A DNA stretch of 64,000 nucleotides from [Flexibacter] sp. ATCC 35103 (lineage in GTDB: Bacteria > Bacteroidota > Bacteroidia > Flavobacteriales > Flavobacteriaceae), in NCBI RefSeq assembly GCF_001975985.1, contig NZ_MTQF01000003.1, forward strand, positions 121,025 through 185,024, given 5' to 3'. Shown piece by piece: positions 53,449-62,564 of this stretch; the first letter of the stretch is position 1, and each line of letters begins with the position of its first letter. Position numbers and translations under genes: made by a program. The notes under the pieces were generated by a model. The model did not search any database. It had not been told where the DNA came from and saw nothing but the letters and a program-made list of their open reading frames with translations.

Positions 53449-54645
53449 ATGAATACATTTTCATTCAAATCAGTGCTTGCGGCTTCGGTATTTTTCGTTG
53501 GGGCAACAGGTTGTTTTGCACAAGACATTTTAGTGAATTCACTAAAACTGAATGCAAGCGAAAAAAGTAAGGAGAACTTTAAATTTACCGAGGTAATCAA
53601 TTTAGGAACAACCTCTGTAAAACTACAAGGATCTTCAGGAACATGCTGGAGTTATTCTACAAACTCTTTCTTAGAGTCAGAAATGATTCGTTTAGGAAAA
53701 CAACCCGTAGAATTGTCTCAAATTTTCTCTGCAAGAAATGTATATGTAGAAAAAGGAATTAATTATGTTCGTATGCACGGCGCAGTTACACTTGGCGACG
53801 GTGGAGCATTGCACGATGTAATAAATATGTACAAAAAATACGGAACCGTACCAAGAGAAGTTTACACGGGATTGAACTACGGAACTGACAAAAATAAATT
53901 TGGAGAAATGGCTGCCCTTATCGAAGGTGTTCTTGCGGCTGTGGTTAAAAACCCTAACGGAGAATTAACACCAAACTGGCAAAAAGCATACGCTGCAGTA
54001 ATCGATTCGTATTTAGGAACGGTGCCGGAAAACTTTACTTACAAAGGAAAAAACTACACACCACAAACTTTTGCTAAAGAAGTTGTAGGGATTAATCCTG
54101 ACGAATATGTCGAAATTTCGTCGTTTACAACATCTCCGTATTACCAAAAAACTACGATGATGGTTCCGGACAACTGGTCATTTGATCAGGTTTATAATGT
54201 GAAAGTAAATGACATGACAGATGTTATCGACAATGCGTTGAAAAAAGGATACACTGTAGCATGGGCAACAGATGTAAGCGAGAAAAGCTTTAGCTGGAAA
54301 AACGGTGTTGCGTATGTACCAACAAAAAAATTCGATGATATGACTGCCGAAGAAAAAGCAGACATGTTTAACGGACCAAAAGCGGAACCGGAAATTACGC
54401 CAGAAATGCGCCAGACTGCTTTTGACAATTACACCACAACAGACGATCACGGAATGCACATTATAGGTCTTGCAAAAGATCAAACCGGAAAAGAATATTA
54501 CATCGTAAAAAATTCTTGGGGAGCAACAAACGACTATAAAGGTTATTTGTTTGTAACTAAAAACTTCGTGAAATATAAAACAACTGCTTTACTAGTAAAC
54601 AAAGGTGGAATTCCTACTGAAATTGCTAAGAAATTAGGGGTTTAA
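53449..54645 (+). CDS. Secreted C1-family cysteine peptidase (PepC/bleomycin hydrolase-like)
   Basis: A 398-residue exported papain-fold protease with a signal peptide ending GCFAQ. Active-site residues are Gln60 and Cys66 (QGSSGTCWSYS), His337 (HGMHIIGLA) and Asn355 (KNSWG). It resembles aminopeptidase C/bleomycin hydrolase, but the signal peptide puts it in the periplasm or outside. Its 3' region contains a 22-bp stretch (54558-54579) repeated exactly at 55695-55716, after dinD. Confidence 0.92.
   Translation: MNTFSFKSVLAASVFFVGATGCFAQDILVNSLKLNASEKSKENFKFTEVINLGTTSVKLQGSSGTCWSYSTNSFLESEMIRLGKQPVELSQIFSARNVYVEKGINYVRMHGAVTLGDGGALHDVINMYKKYGTVPREVYTGLNYGTDKNKFGEMAALIEGVLAAVVKNPNGELTPNWQKAYAAVIDSYLGTVPENFTYKGKNYTPQTFAKEVVGINPDEYVEISSFTTSPYYQKTTMMVPDNWSFDQVYNVKVNDMTDVIDNALKKGYTVAWATDVSEKSFSWKNGVAYVPTKKFDDMTAEEKADMFNGPKAEPEITPEMRQTAFDNYTTTDDHGMHIIGLAKDQTGKEYYIVKNSWGATNDYKGYLFVTKNFVKYKTTALLVNKGGIPTEIAKKLGV
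54558..54579. repeat. 22-bp direct repeat, left copy
   Basis: Identical to 55695-55716 (begins TAAAAACTTCGTG). It lies within the C1 peptidase coding sequence near its 3' end. With the right copy it bounds a 1.1-kb segment containing dinD. Confidence 0.85.
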
Positions 54646-54671
54646 TTATCATAGGTTTTTATAAAATTGAA

Positions 54672-54704
54672 AAAGCGCTGCAATTTGGATTGTGGCGTTT
54701 TTTT
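54672..54704 (+). terminator. C1 peptidase terminator
   Basis: CGCTGCAA / TTGTGGCG stem (with G-U pairs) followed by eight T. Confidence 0.7.
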
Positions 54705-54743
54705 TGTTAAAATGTTTTAATGGATTAATCGTTAGATAAAATG

Positions 54744-54751
54744 TATATTTG
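54744..54751 (+). promoter_or_regulatory. dinD promoter, -7 element
   Basis: TATATTTG matches TAnnTTTG, 106 bp before the dinD start. This implies a long leader. Confidence 0.4.
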
Positions 54752-54857
54752 AAATCATTACATATATTAAATATCTTTTTAAAGTAATTATAAGTTAGAT
54801 AGTATCAATTCTATAGATTACCAATTTACATTATATAAATACACAAAATAAATAAGC

Positions 54858-55697
54858 ATGAAAAGTCAGGAAATTATAGATCTTTTTCGACAATTTGAAG
54901 AAGTCGCATCAGATATAGAAGGAGTTGAATGTTGGAGTGCGAGAGAATTGCAAAAATTATTAGGTTATAGTAAATGGGAAAATTTTGAAAAGGTAATTAA
55001 AAAAGCAAAAGACGCTTGTACAAATGCAGGAGAAGATGTTAATAATCACTTTCCTGAGGTCGGGAAGGTGATAGAAGCAGGAAAAGGTGCTCAGCATTTT
55101 ATTGATGATATTGCTCTTACTCGTTATGCTTGCTATTTAATTGCTCAGAATGGTGACAGTCGTAAAGAACAAATTGCTTTTGCTCAAAATTATTTTGCTG
55201 TTCAAACACGAAGAGCAGAAGTAATTGAGCAACGTTTGTTGGAATTTGAACGAGTAAAAGCGAGAGAAAAACTTACTCAAACTGAAAAACAGCTTTCAGG
55301 AATATTATTTGAACGAGGTGTAGATAATAAAGGTTTTGGAATAATACGTTCTAAAGGAGATCAGGCATTGTTTCGTTTATCGACATTACAACTGAAGAAG
55401 AAAATGGGAATTCCAGATAATAGACCAGTTGCTGATTTTTTGCCTACAATAAGTATCAAAGCTAAAGATTTAGCCGCAGAAATGACTGGTTTAAATGTAC
55501 AGAGTAAAGATTTAAAAGGCCAAAACAAGATCGAAAATGAACATATTGAAAATAACAAAGCAGTAAGAAACATGCTTACACAAAGAGGAATTGTTCCTGA
55601 AAATCTCCCTCCAGCTGAAGATGTAAAAAAAATCCAACGCAAGTTGGATAGTGACGATAAAAAAGTATTAAAAGATTCTAAAAAGAAAAACAAATAA
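54858..55697 (+). CDS. dinD: DNA damage-inducible protein D-like (DinD)
   Basis: A 279-residue protein with an N-terminal BRO/KilA-like fold: CWSARELQKLLGYSKWENFE, then HFPEVGKVIEAGKG, and IDDIALTRYACYLIAQNGD followed by SRKEQIAFAQNYFA. A C-terminal helical region has a Lys-rich tail. E. coli DinD is SOS-induced and antagonises RecA. These genes are commonly found in mobile and defence-rich regions. The stop codon forms the first bases of the right copy of the 22-bp repeat. Confidence 0.9.
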   Translation: MKSQEIIDLFRQFEEVASDIEGVECWSARELQKLLGYSKWENFEKVIKKAKDACTNAGEDVNNHFPEVGKVIEAGKGAQHFIDDIALTRYACYLIAQNGDSRKEQIAFAQNYFAVQTRRAEVIEQRLLEFERVKAREKLTQTEKQLSGILFERGVDNKGFGIIRSKGDQALFRLSTLQLKKKMGIPDNRPVADFLPTISIKAKDLAAEMTGLNVQSKDLKGQNKIENEHIENNKAVRNMLTQRGIVPENLPPAEDVKKIQRKLDSDDKKVLKDSKKKNK

Positions 55698-55716
55698 AAA
55701 CTTCGTGAAATATAAA
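55695..55716. repeat. 22-bp direct repeat, right copy
   Basis: An exact copy of 54558-54579. Read in the corresponding frame it encodes KNFVKYK, as in the peptidase, and then diverges. The remaining gap to 56203 (about 490 bp) is very A+T-rich; I see no gene, tRNA or repeat in it. Confidence 0.85.
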
Positions 55717-56203
55717 CAAGTTACTCTGATTTTAAAACAAAAATGAAATTTGTGAACGAACCATTAATTTTAATTCATTTAATGTTTCTTTAAAATATTC
55801 TTTTTAGTCTATTTACCATTATAAGGCATTTTCTAAATAAGTTAATGTTTCTGATAATTAAATTTCATGATAAATGTTGAATCTGACTATCTTAAATATT
55901 TTGATATAATGTTAAAAGGTTTTTCATCATCTTTTAAATGATTTTCAAAATTGTTAGATTTTTTTCTAGCTAATCTAAATTTACTTGTTGTTTTTTTTGA
56001 TTCCATCTAATCTTAATTGCAAAATTCTATGAAATATTGCTTCTTATTGTGAAGAAACTACTTTACAAGATGTTTTTTAGCACGTATAAATACCTGTTTT
56101 TGTAATATGCGAGTTTATTTTTGTTAGTTTCTACTTTTATAAAATAAAATATTCCTTAATTAGAGTTGTAAATAAAAAACGATAATAAATAGAAAATAAA
56201 AAA

Positions 56204-57304
56204 ATGACAGAAACAATAATTGATTTTGATTTATCCGAAAATTTTGATGATAATATTTTTGGCAATTTTATGTCAACAGTTGAAAGATTAAATCTTAATG
56301 GCCAAACTTCAAATGAAGAGTCTAGAAGATTAGAAAGTTTAATTCTAAAACTTGAAAGAAATGTTCAAGATCTTTCAGAGTCAAGTTTACAATCTAACTC
56401 TTTACTTATGAGTAATGTTGGCAGAATATTATCAGAATACAACACAATTTTAATTAATAATCATTCGAATGAAATGATAGGTTTGGCACTTAATACTTTT
56501 CAAACACTCAATAATAGTATATATCATTACCAACATGACAATGTTTTTAACAAACTTATTGATGTGACTAATAGATTGTCTATTAGTAATAATCTAAATG
56601 GAAATTTATCCTCATTAGAAAACATAAAGAAAACAGCATTTATAGGTTTGACAAGTTTGGAATTTAATTATTCTGATATTAATGATTTATTGGAGGATCA
56701 ATATTATGAATCAAGTGAGATTTTTTTTAATTTTAAAACTGAATCATCAGACAGTCATAAACCGTTAGAATTTATTTATCACTTTATTGAAATTTTAAAT
56801 AAAATAGAGGGAGTTAAAATTGAATTACAAGATATAAAAAAGGGATCATTAGTAGTTACATTAAAAGCTTATTTTAATTCTAAAAAAGCAAAAGATGATG
56901 CGTGTGAATTATTAGAGGGAGCAAAGAAATTTGCATCTGGCAAATTAGAAAAAGAATATGAAGAGAAAGAAAAAATAAAAGAAGAAAAAAATAAAATAAA
57001 TATTGAAAAAAAAATATTGCAGAATGAATTAGATCAGAGTGTTAATCTAGATTCTGTGTATTTAAGAGCTTTAAGCATTAAACAAGCTGAGGAAGATGTA
57101 AAAAGAAAACAATTGGAAAACTTAAAACTTAGTTTGGAAGTTTTAAAAGATAGTCGTGATTTGTTTACAGAATTAATTGGACAAGGATTTGTTGCTCAAT
57201 CGGATTTTGAAATGCTTATAAATCAAATCCCATTTCTTCAAAAAATTGATGGAAAATTAACTATAGGAGAAAATGTCTTAATTGATAAGTCAAATGATAA
57301 GTAA
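56204..57304 (+). CDS. Uncharacterised coiled-coil protein
   Basis: A 366-residue soluble protein that I do not recognise. It has an Asn/Leu-rich helical N-terminal half (about 30-190), a small strand-rich segment (VKIELQDIKKGSLVVTLKAY, about 200-220), a long charged coiled coil (about 235-325, KLEKEYEEKEKIKEEKNKIN) and a compact C-terminal tail. The IKKGSLVVTL segment resembles conserved elements of some effector-associated modules in Bacteroidota, but that is weak. It has no signal peptide. It lies in the variable stretch with dinD, followed by a bidirectional terminator shared with the XRE gene. Confidence 0.75.
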   Translation: MTETIIDFDLSENFDDNIFGNFMSTVERLNLNGQTSNEESRRLESLILKLERNVQDLSESSLQSNSLLMSNVGRILSEYNTILINNHSNEMIGLALNTFQTLNNSIYHYQHDNVFNKLIDVTNRLSISNNLNGNLSSLENIKKTAFIGLTSLEFNYSDINDLLEDQYYESSEIFFNFKTESSDSHKPLEFIYHFIEILNKIEGVKIELQDIKKGSLVVTLKAYFNSKKAKDDACELLEGAKKFASGKLEKEYEEKEKIKEEKNKINIEKKILQNELDQSVNLDSVYLRALSIKQAEEDVKRKQLENLKLSLEVLKDSRDLFTELIGQGFVAQSDFEMLINQIPFLQKIDGKLTIGENVLIDKSNDK

Positions 57305-57375
57305 GTTTTTTTATATATTATAAATACACGTGTGGCTTATATTTTCTATTTTTTAATATGGATTTTTTAATATAA

Positions 57376-57413
57376 AAGAAAGACTATCATTTTCATGATA
57401 GTCTTTCTTTTAT
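57376..57413. terminator. Bidirectional terminator
   Basis: AGACTATCAT / ATGATAGTCT stem with A- and T-rich flanks, between the convergent coiled-coil and XRE genes. Confidence 0.8.
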
Positions 57414-57446
57414 TCTAATGAGAGATATTAACATTAAAAAAGAATT

Positions 57447-57833
57447 TTACTTCCCTTTCAACAACTTCTCCAAATATTCGACTTTCTCTTTCTCAGCCAA
57501 AACCAAACGCTCATAAAGTTCTATAACTTTATCAAGCGGATTAAAATTACAATTATATGCATTTCCATTAATGACACTACCTTCATTTAATGTATTTCCG
57601 ATAATATTTAAAACTGCTTCTTCAGAGAAATTTTTAATTCCTTCAACCGAAACGCCAAGAATTTCGGCAATTGCCTGAAGTTTTTCTTCATCTATAGTTT
57701 CACTATTTTCAATAGCCGAAACCGTTTGTTGACTTAGTCCTAAAGCTTGTGCCAAAGCTTCTTGCTTCATATCACGAAGTTCACGAATACGGCTGATTTT
57801 TCGGCCTATATGATTTTTTGTTAGTGTGCTCAT
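57447..57833 (-). CDS. XRE-family helix-turn-helix regulator
   Basis: A 128-residue protein. The N-terminal Cro/C1-type HTH (about 10-65) is IGRKISRIRELRDMKQEALA, then LGLSQQTVSAIENSETI. The C-terminal part (about 70-128) ends in a leucine-rich coiled coil (VIELYERLVLAEKEKVEYLE) likely to drive dimerisation. It is close to the unknown coiled-coil gene and OsmC. No toxin partner is visible. Confidence 0.9.
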   Translation of the reverse strand: MSTLTKNHIGRKISRIRELRDMKQEALAQALGLSQQTVSAIENSETIDEEKLQAIAEILGVSVEGIKNFSEEAVLNIIGNTLNEGSVINGNAYNCNFNPLDKVIELYERLVLAEKEKVEYLEKLLKGK

Positions 57834-57837
57834 AGTT

Positions 57838-57867
57838 CAAAGATAATAATTAAGTGTATAACAGCAA
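57838..57867 (-). promoter_or_regulatory. XRE gene promoter
   Basis: On the minus strand TTG (57867-57865), 19 bp, TATCTTTG (57845-57838). It ends 4 bp before the start codon, predicting a leaderless transcript. Confidence 0.6.
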
Positions 57868-58050
57868 TAGGTAAAAAACAAGCTCAGTCGGTTACGATAC
57901 TGATAAAAACGATTGATACATGTTGCTCTATTCATTATTTTAAGCAATTACACAAAAATACCATTTTTCGTACACAAAACAATCAAAACCTGTATTAAAA
58001 CAATTGACAAAGTCTTGATTTTCAATTTAAAAAAAACCGCCAACCAAAAC

Positions 58051-58509
58051 TTATTCTACACTTGCATGATGCGTGACAGGAAAATTGCAGGAATTAGCAA
58101 TAAAACACAATTCATTTGCTTTTTGATGTAACTCTAAAGCCAATTGAATCTGGTCTGGATTTAAAATTTTTACTTTAGGATATAATGTTGCGGCAACAAA
58201 ACGTCCGCTTCCATTTGGGGAAACTTCCAGCGTTGCTTCGGCATTATCTGAATATTCCAGCACTTCTATTCCGTTTTGAGAACAAACGTATAAATATGAC
58301 ATCATATGGCACGAAACCAAACTGCTTAAAAGCAAATCTTCGGGATTGTATAATTCAGGATCCCCCTTGAAAGCTTTTGCTGCCGAAACTTCTAAAACAG
58401 GTTTTCCTTCTATTTTAACCTGATGACTTTTACTATAAAATCGCTTCGTAGAATCTGGTGGATTTTGTTTTGAAGTCCAGTTTATTGCTGCTTTGAATAG
58501 ATGTTTCAT
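58051..58509 (-). CDS. OsmC-family peroxiredoxin-like protein
   Basis: A 152-residue OsmC/Ohr-fold protein reducing organic hydroperoxides with two cysteines, here in SSLVSCHMMS and ANSCNFPVTH. The NPEDLLLSSLVSCHMMS helix is the family hallmark. It is cytoplasmic and probably acts in oxidative or osmotic stress. It appears to be a single gene. Confidence 0.9.
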   Translation of the reverse strand: MKHLFKAAINWTSKQNPPDSTKRFYSKSHQVKIEGKPVLEVSAAKAFKGDPELYNPEDLLLSSLVSCHMMSYLYVCSQNGIEVLEYSDNAEATLEVSPNGSGRFVAATLYPKVKILNPDQIQLALELHQKANELCFIANSCNFPVTHHASVE

Positions 58510-58563
58510 TTTGTTTTCGTTTGCTCTTGCTAAATTAAGAATTTTATAAGCTGTAAATGAATT

Positions 58564-58633
58564 AATCGCGCAAAGCCGCAGAGGCGCAAAGAAAACAAAA
58601 AAAGCTCAAAAAACTTTGCGGCTTTGCGCGATT
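58564..58633. repeat. Inverted repeat with 17-bp arms
   Basis: The arms AATCGCGCAAAGCCGCA (58564-58580) and TGCGGCTTTGCGCGATT (58617-58633) are perfect inverted repeats. The loop also contains GCGCAAAG. It is similar in theme to the CGCAAAG arms at 8211-8347. Confidence 0.75.
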
Positions 58634-58668
58634 TAAAAAACTTACTTTAATTACAGTGAAGTAACAAA

Positions 58669-58700
58669 TAAAAAACCTCGCAAGCATGACTTACGAGGTT
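58669..58700 (-). terminator. Terminator of the arabinose operon
   Basis: On the minus strand AACCTCGTAAG / CTTGCGAGGTT with a 5-nt loop and a T run, downstream of galM. Confidence 0.8.
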
Positions 58701-58735
58701 TCTTAGAGAATTGAACTAGTAAACAAAACGTAAAA

Positions 58736-59920
58736 CTATTTTTTTACTGAGAATTTAAAAGTAGTTTTCGTTTTATAATTTTCTCCCGGGTTTAAAACCG
58801 TTGTCGGGAAATTTTTCTGGTTTGGAGAATCCGGATAATGTTCTGTTTCCAGACAAAGTCCTGTTCTATGCGCATATGTTCCGCCGTTGCGTGTTGGTAA
58901 AGTTCCGTCAAGGAAATTACCAGAGTAAAACTGAATTCCAGGTTCGTCTGTCGTCATTTCAAGAACCCTTCCGCTTGCAGCGTGATATACTTTTGCAATA
59001 ATTGTTTTTCCTTTTTCAGGATTGTTCAATACCCAGCAATGATCGTAACCTTTTCCTCTTTCTAATTGTTCGTTTTTGACTTCGATGACTTTTCCAATTA
59101 ATTTAGGTTTTCTAAAATCGAAAGGTGTATTGGCAACATCTTCTAATTTTCCTGTTGGAATAAGCGTTGCATCAACCGGAACTATTTTATCTGCATTCAA
59201 AGTCAGTTCATGGTCCAGGATTGTTTTTGAGAAATCTCCGGATAAATTAAAATAAGAATGCTGCGTAAGGTTTACAACTGTTTTTTTATCTGTTGTTGCT
59301 TCATACAACACTTCTAATTGGTTATCATTTGTCAAAGTATACGTTACAAAAACCTGAAGATTTCCGGGATAACCTTCTTCTAAATCTTTGCTTAAATACG
59401 ATAATTTTAAAGAAGCCGTATTTCCTGATTTTACCTCATCTGCTTTCCAAACAACATTAAAATATCCTTGTGGTCCGCCGTGCAAAGCATTTGGTGCGTT
59501 ATTTATCGCTAATGTATATTCTTTTTCGTCCAGAGTAAATTTTCCTTTAGCAATTCGGTTTCCGTATCTTCCAATCAAAGCTCCAAAAAACGGATTTTCT
59601 TTTTCATATTGTGCCAAAGAATTAAAGCCGATAACCACATTTTCAGAAACACCCTCTTTATTAGGTACTTTTAGATCTGTAATTCTTCCGCCAAAAGTGA
59701 TGATGTCTACTTCCATCCCATTTTGGTTTTTCAGTTTATAGCTGTCTACTTTTTCTCCTTTAGCGGTTGTTCCATAAGAAGATTTTTCGATTGTAACCGT
59801 AGCTTTTTCATTTGAAGAAACTGTTGTAGCATCCATTTTTTTATCGTTTTTGCATTGAACCGAAATTGCAGCCAGACTTAAAAGGCTAATTCCAAAAACA
59901 CAACGTTTTAATACATTCAT
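58736..59920 (-). CDS. galM: Aldose 1-epimerase, lipoprotein form
   Basis: A 394-residue mutarotase interconverting alpha and beta anomers of sugars. Catalytic elements are the histidines in HGGPQGYFNVVW and NLTQHSYFNLSG and the glutamate in LCLETEHYPDSPNQ. A lipoprotein-type signal (SVQC, Cys23) is unusual for a cytoplasmic family but known in Bacteroidota. The enzyme would act on arabinose or oligosaccharides in the periplasm or at the surface. It is the last gene of the ara cluster, about 270 bp after araA, with a repeat in the gap. Confidence 0.93.
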   Translation of the reverse strand: MNVLKRCVFGISLLSLAAISVQCKNDKKMDATTVSSNEKATVTIEKSSYGTTAKGEKVDSYKLKNQNGMEVDIITFGGRITDLKVPNKEGVSENVVIGFNSLAQYEKENPFFGALIGRYGNRIAKGKFTLDEKEYTLAINNAPNALHGGPQGYFNVVWKADEVKSGNTASLKLSYLSKDLEEGYPGNLQVFVTYTLTNDNQLEVLYEATTDKKTVVNLTQHSYFNLSGDFSKTILDHELTLNADKIVPVDATLIPTGKLEDVANTPFDFRKPKLIGKVIEVKNEQLERGKGYDHCWVLNNPEKGKTIIAKVYHAASGRVLEMTTDEPGIQFYSGNFLDGTLPTRNGGTYAHRTGLCLETEHYPDSPNQKNFPTTVLNPGENYKTKTTFKFSVKK

Positions 59921-60015
59921 AAAGGATATTTTTTAAGTTTTTTGTATAGGTTAGATGTTAATAATAATCCATTGGCTTAATTAATAAATGCAATATTTTA
60001 ACGCAGATAAAACAG

Positions 60016-60192
60016 ATTCGTTATCACGAAGACGCGGATTTATACCGATTTTTAAATTATAAATCTGTTTTATCTGCGTTTTGCGATAGCAATCCGTTTT
60101 ATCTGCGTTGTAATTTTTACATCTAATTTACTCAACAAATTAAAAGTAACAAAAACTTAGAATCTTAGCAACTTAGAACCTTAGTATCTTAG
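60016..60192. repeat. Repeats between galM and araA
   Basis: ACGCAGATAAAACAGATT near 60002 and AATCTGTTTTATCTGCGTT near 60061 form an inverted pair, with ATCCGTTTTATCTGCGTTG repeated again near 60092. At 60156-60192 lies an inverted copy of the CTAAG repeat seen at 16652, 23245 and 23469. No gene is visible. Confidence 0.6.
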
Positions 60193-60193
60193 T

Positions 60194-61702
60194 TTAAATT
60201 CCGTGTTGAAACAAATGATAATACGCTTCGTTTGCATTTATTTTATCTTTAAAATCTCTTACGGTAGTTTTTTCGTCGATAACCAATAATTCGATTCCTG
60301 CAATATCTGCAAAATCCTCCATATATTCTGTCGTGATTGCCTGACTGTAAACCGTATGATGCGCTCCTCCGGCAAGAATCCAGGCAGTTGCCGCAATATC
60401 CAGATTTGGTTTACAATCCCATAAAACTCTGGCAACCGGTAATTTTGGTAAATCTGCCAATGGTTTAATGGCTTCGACTTCGTTCACGATTAATCTAAAA
60501 CGATTGCCCATATCGACCAACGAAACATTGATTGCAGCTCCGGCAGGCGAATTAAACACTAAACGTGCAGGATCTTCTTTGCCTCCAATTCCTAACGGAT
60601 GCACTTCGCAAGAAGGTTTTGCATCTGCAATAGACGGACAAATCTCTAACATATGTGATCCTAAAACATATGATTTTTGTGGTGTAAAATGATACGTATA
60701 ATCTTCCATGAACGATGTTCCGCCTTCAAGACCTGTATTCATTACTTTTAATACACGAACCATTGTAGCGGTTTTCCAGTCGCCTTCGCCACCAAAACCG
60801 TAACCATCTGCCATTAATCTTTGCGTTGCAATTCCGGGAAGTTGTTTCCAAACTCCAAGATTTTCAAAAGTATCTGTAAACGCGCCAAAACCACCTTCGG
60901 TAAGGAAAGCCCTTAAACCCAGTTCTATTTTTGCAGCTTCGGCTAATGAACTTCTTTGCGCTCCACCTTCTTTCAAAGAATCGGTTAAAGAATAGGAAGA
61001 TTCGTAAACCGCCAATAAATCATTCAATTGCTGGTCTGTAACTTTTTCAATATGTTTGGTCACATCTGAAGAATCGTAACCGTTTACCGAAACCCCAAAA
61101 CGAATCTGAGCCTCAACTTTATCACCTTCGGTAACGGCAACTTCACGCATATTATCACCAATACGGGCAACTTTTAAGTTCTGAAGTTCATCCCAGCCAA
61201 GAGCAACTCTTGTCCAGATTCCCAATTTGTTTTGTACTCTTTGATCCTCCCAATGTCCTACAACCACTTTGCGTTTTTTGCGCATTCTGGACATGATAAA
61301 ACCAAACTCACGATCTCCGTGTGCCGATTGGTTCAGGTTCATGAAATCCATGTCGATAGTTCCCCACGGAATTTCTGCATTGTATTGTGTATGCAAATGG
61401 CATAATGGTTTTTTAAGAATACTCAAACCGCCAATCCACATTTTTGCCGGAGAAAAAGTATGCATCCAGGCAATAATCCCAATACAGTTTTTAGCAGAGT
61501 TTGCCGCTAAACAAACCTCTAAAATTTGAGCAGGAGATTTTACCACATCTTTATAAACCACTTTTACCGGAATGCTTGATGATCCGTCTAATCCTTTTGC
61601 AATTATTTGCGAGTGTTCTGCCACTTTTCTAAGTGTTTCTTCACCGTATAATTCCTGGCTTCCTACTACAAACCATACTTCTTTTTGAGATATATCTATC
61701 AT
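60194..61702 (-). CDS. araA: L-arabinose isomerase
   Basis: A 502-residue enzyme converting L-arabinose to L-ribulose. Recognisable are [20 protein letters not shown] at the N-terminus, [18 protein letters not shown], the metal-binding glutamates near [17 protein letters not shown] and MEDYTYHF, and the histidine in [12 protein letters not shown] 61702 is preferred over a TTG at 61735 because homology starts at [13 protein letters not shown] and a repeat covers the upstream part. Confidence 0.96.
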   Translation of the reverse strand: MIDISQKEVWFVVGSQELYGEETLRKVAEHSQIIAKGLDGSSSIPVKVVYKDVVKSPAQILEVCLAANSAKNCIGIIAWMHTFSPAKMWIGGLSILKKPLCHLHTQYNAEIPWGTIDMDFMNLNQSAHGDREFGFIMSRMRKKRKVVVGHWEDQRVQNKLGIWTRVALGWDELQNLKVARIGDNMREVAVTEGDKVEAQIRFGVSVNGYDSSDVTKHIEKVTDQQLNDLLAVYESSYSLTDSLKEGGAQRSSLAEAAKIELGLRAFLTEGGFGAFTDTFENLGVWKQLPGIATQRLMADGYGFGGEGDWKTATMVRVLKVMNTGLEGGTSFMEDYTYHFTPQKSYVLGSHMLEICPSIADAKPSCEVHPLGIGGKEDPARLVFNSPAGAAINVSLVDMGNRFRLIVNEVEAIKPLADLPKLPVARVLWDCKPNLDIAATAWILAGGAHHTVYSQAITTEYMEDFADIAGIELLVIDEKTTVRDFKDKINANEAYYHLFQHGI

Positions 61703-61709
61703 GTTTTTA

Positions 61710-61814
61710 TTTGTTTCAGGTTTTCTTTGTTTCAAGTTTCAAGTTGTTGAAATCTGAAAATCTTAAATTGTTATTTTTATTTTTTTGTTTCAGGTTTTCT
61801 TTGTTTCAAGTTTC
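61710..61814. repeat. 31-bp direct repeats in the araD-araA gap
   Basis: 61710-61740 and 61784-61814 are identical 31-bp repeats (each begins TTTGTTTCAGGTTTTC). The first lies just 7 bp upstream of the araA start codon, in the mRNA leader. Confidence 0.8.
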
Positions 61815-61862
61815 GAAAACGTCTAAAATCTTGCCTCTTTGTTCTTTACTCTTTTATCTTCT

Positions 61863-62564
61863 CTACTGTCCGTAATACGAGTCTTTTCCGTGTTTGCGGT
61901 TGTAATGTTTTTTTATCAGGGAATCTTTTAGTCTTGGTGCGTTTGGGTTTATTTGCAAAGTCAGGCACGCCATTTCGGCAACTACTTCGAGAACTTTACT
62001 GTTGTAAACTGCTTTTGCTGCGTTTTTTCCCCAGGCAAACGGACCGTGATTTCCTATCAGAACCATTTCTACTTCTTCATACGAAAGTTTTTTTTCTTTG
62101 AAACAATCCAGAATCTGAATTCCGGTATTGTGTTCATAGTTTCCTTCGATAAGCGAATCTGCCATTGGCGGCGCGCACGGAATATCTGCCGTTAAGTGAT
62201 CTGCATGTGTTGTCCCAAAAATTGGAATATCTCTTTGCGATTGTGCCCAAGCCACCGAATATGTTGCGTGTGTATGTGCAACACCTCCAATATTTGGCCA
62301 GTTTTTATATAAATAAGCATGCGTTTTAGTGTCTGATGACGGACGCATTGTTCCTTCGATAATATTATTATCAAAATCGACAATAACAATATCTTCCGGT
62401 TTTAAATCTTCATAAGGAACTCCGCTTGGTTTAATGGCAAAAACACCATTTTTTCTGTCTACCGCACTTACATTCCCAAAAGTATATACGACCAGATTCA
62501 ATGCCTTTAACTGCATGTTGGCGTCATAACATTCCTGTTTTAAATCTTTATAAAGAGAACTCAT
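61863..62564 (-). CDS. araD: L-ribulose-5-phosphate 4-epimerase
   Basis: A 233-residue zinc-dependent class II aldolase-fold enzyme converting L-ribulose-5-phosphate to D-xylulose-5-phosphate. Zinc ligands lie in VAHTHATYSV, and GTTHADHLTADIPC and LIGNHGPFAWG are family signatures. Its start overlaps the end of araB by 17 bp, so the two are translationally linked. Confidence 0.96.
   Translation of the reverse strand: MSSLYKDLKQECYDANMQLKALNLVVYTFGNVSAVDRKNGVFAIKPSGVPYEDLKPEDIVIVDFDNNIIEGTMRPSSDTKTHAYLYKNWPNIGGVAHTHATYSVAWAQSQRDIPIFGTTHADHLTADIPCAPPMADSLIEGNYEHNTGIQILDCFKEKKLSYEEVEMVLIGNHGPFAWGKNAAKAVYNSKVLEVVAEMACLTLQINPNAPRLKDSLIKKHYNRKHGKDSYYGQ

Noticed and set aside
57447..57833. Antitoxin half of a toxin-antitoxin pair.
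   Set aside because: No adjacent small toxin gene. The neighbour is convergent and 366 residues long, and OsmC is a metabolic enzyme.
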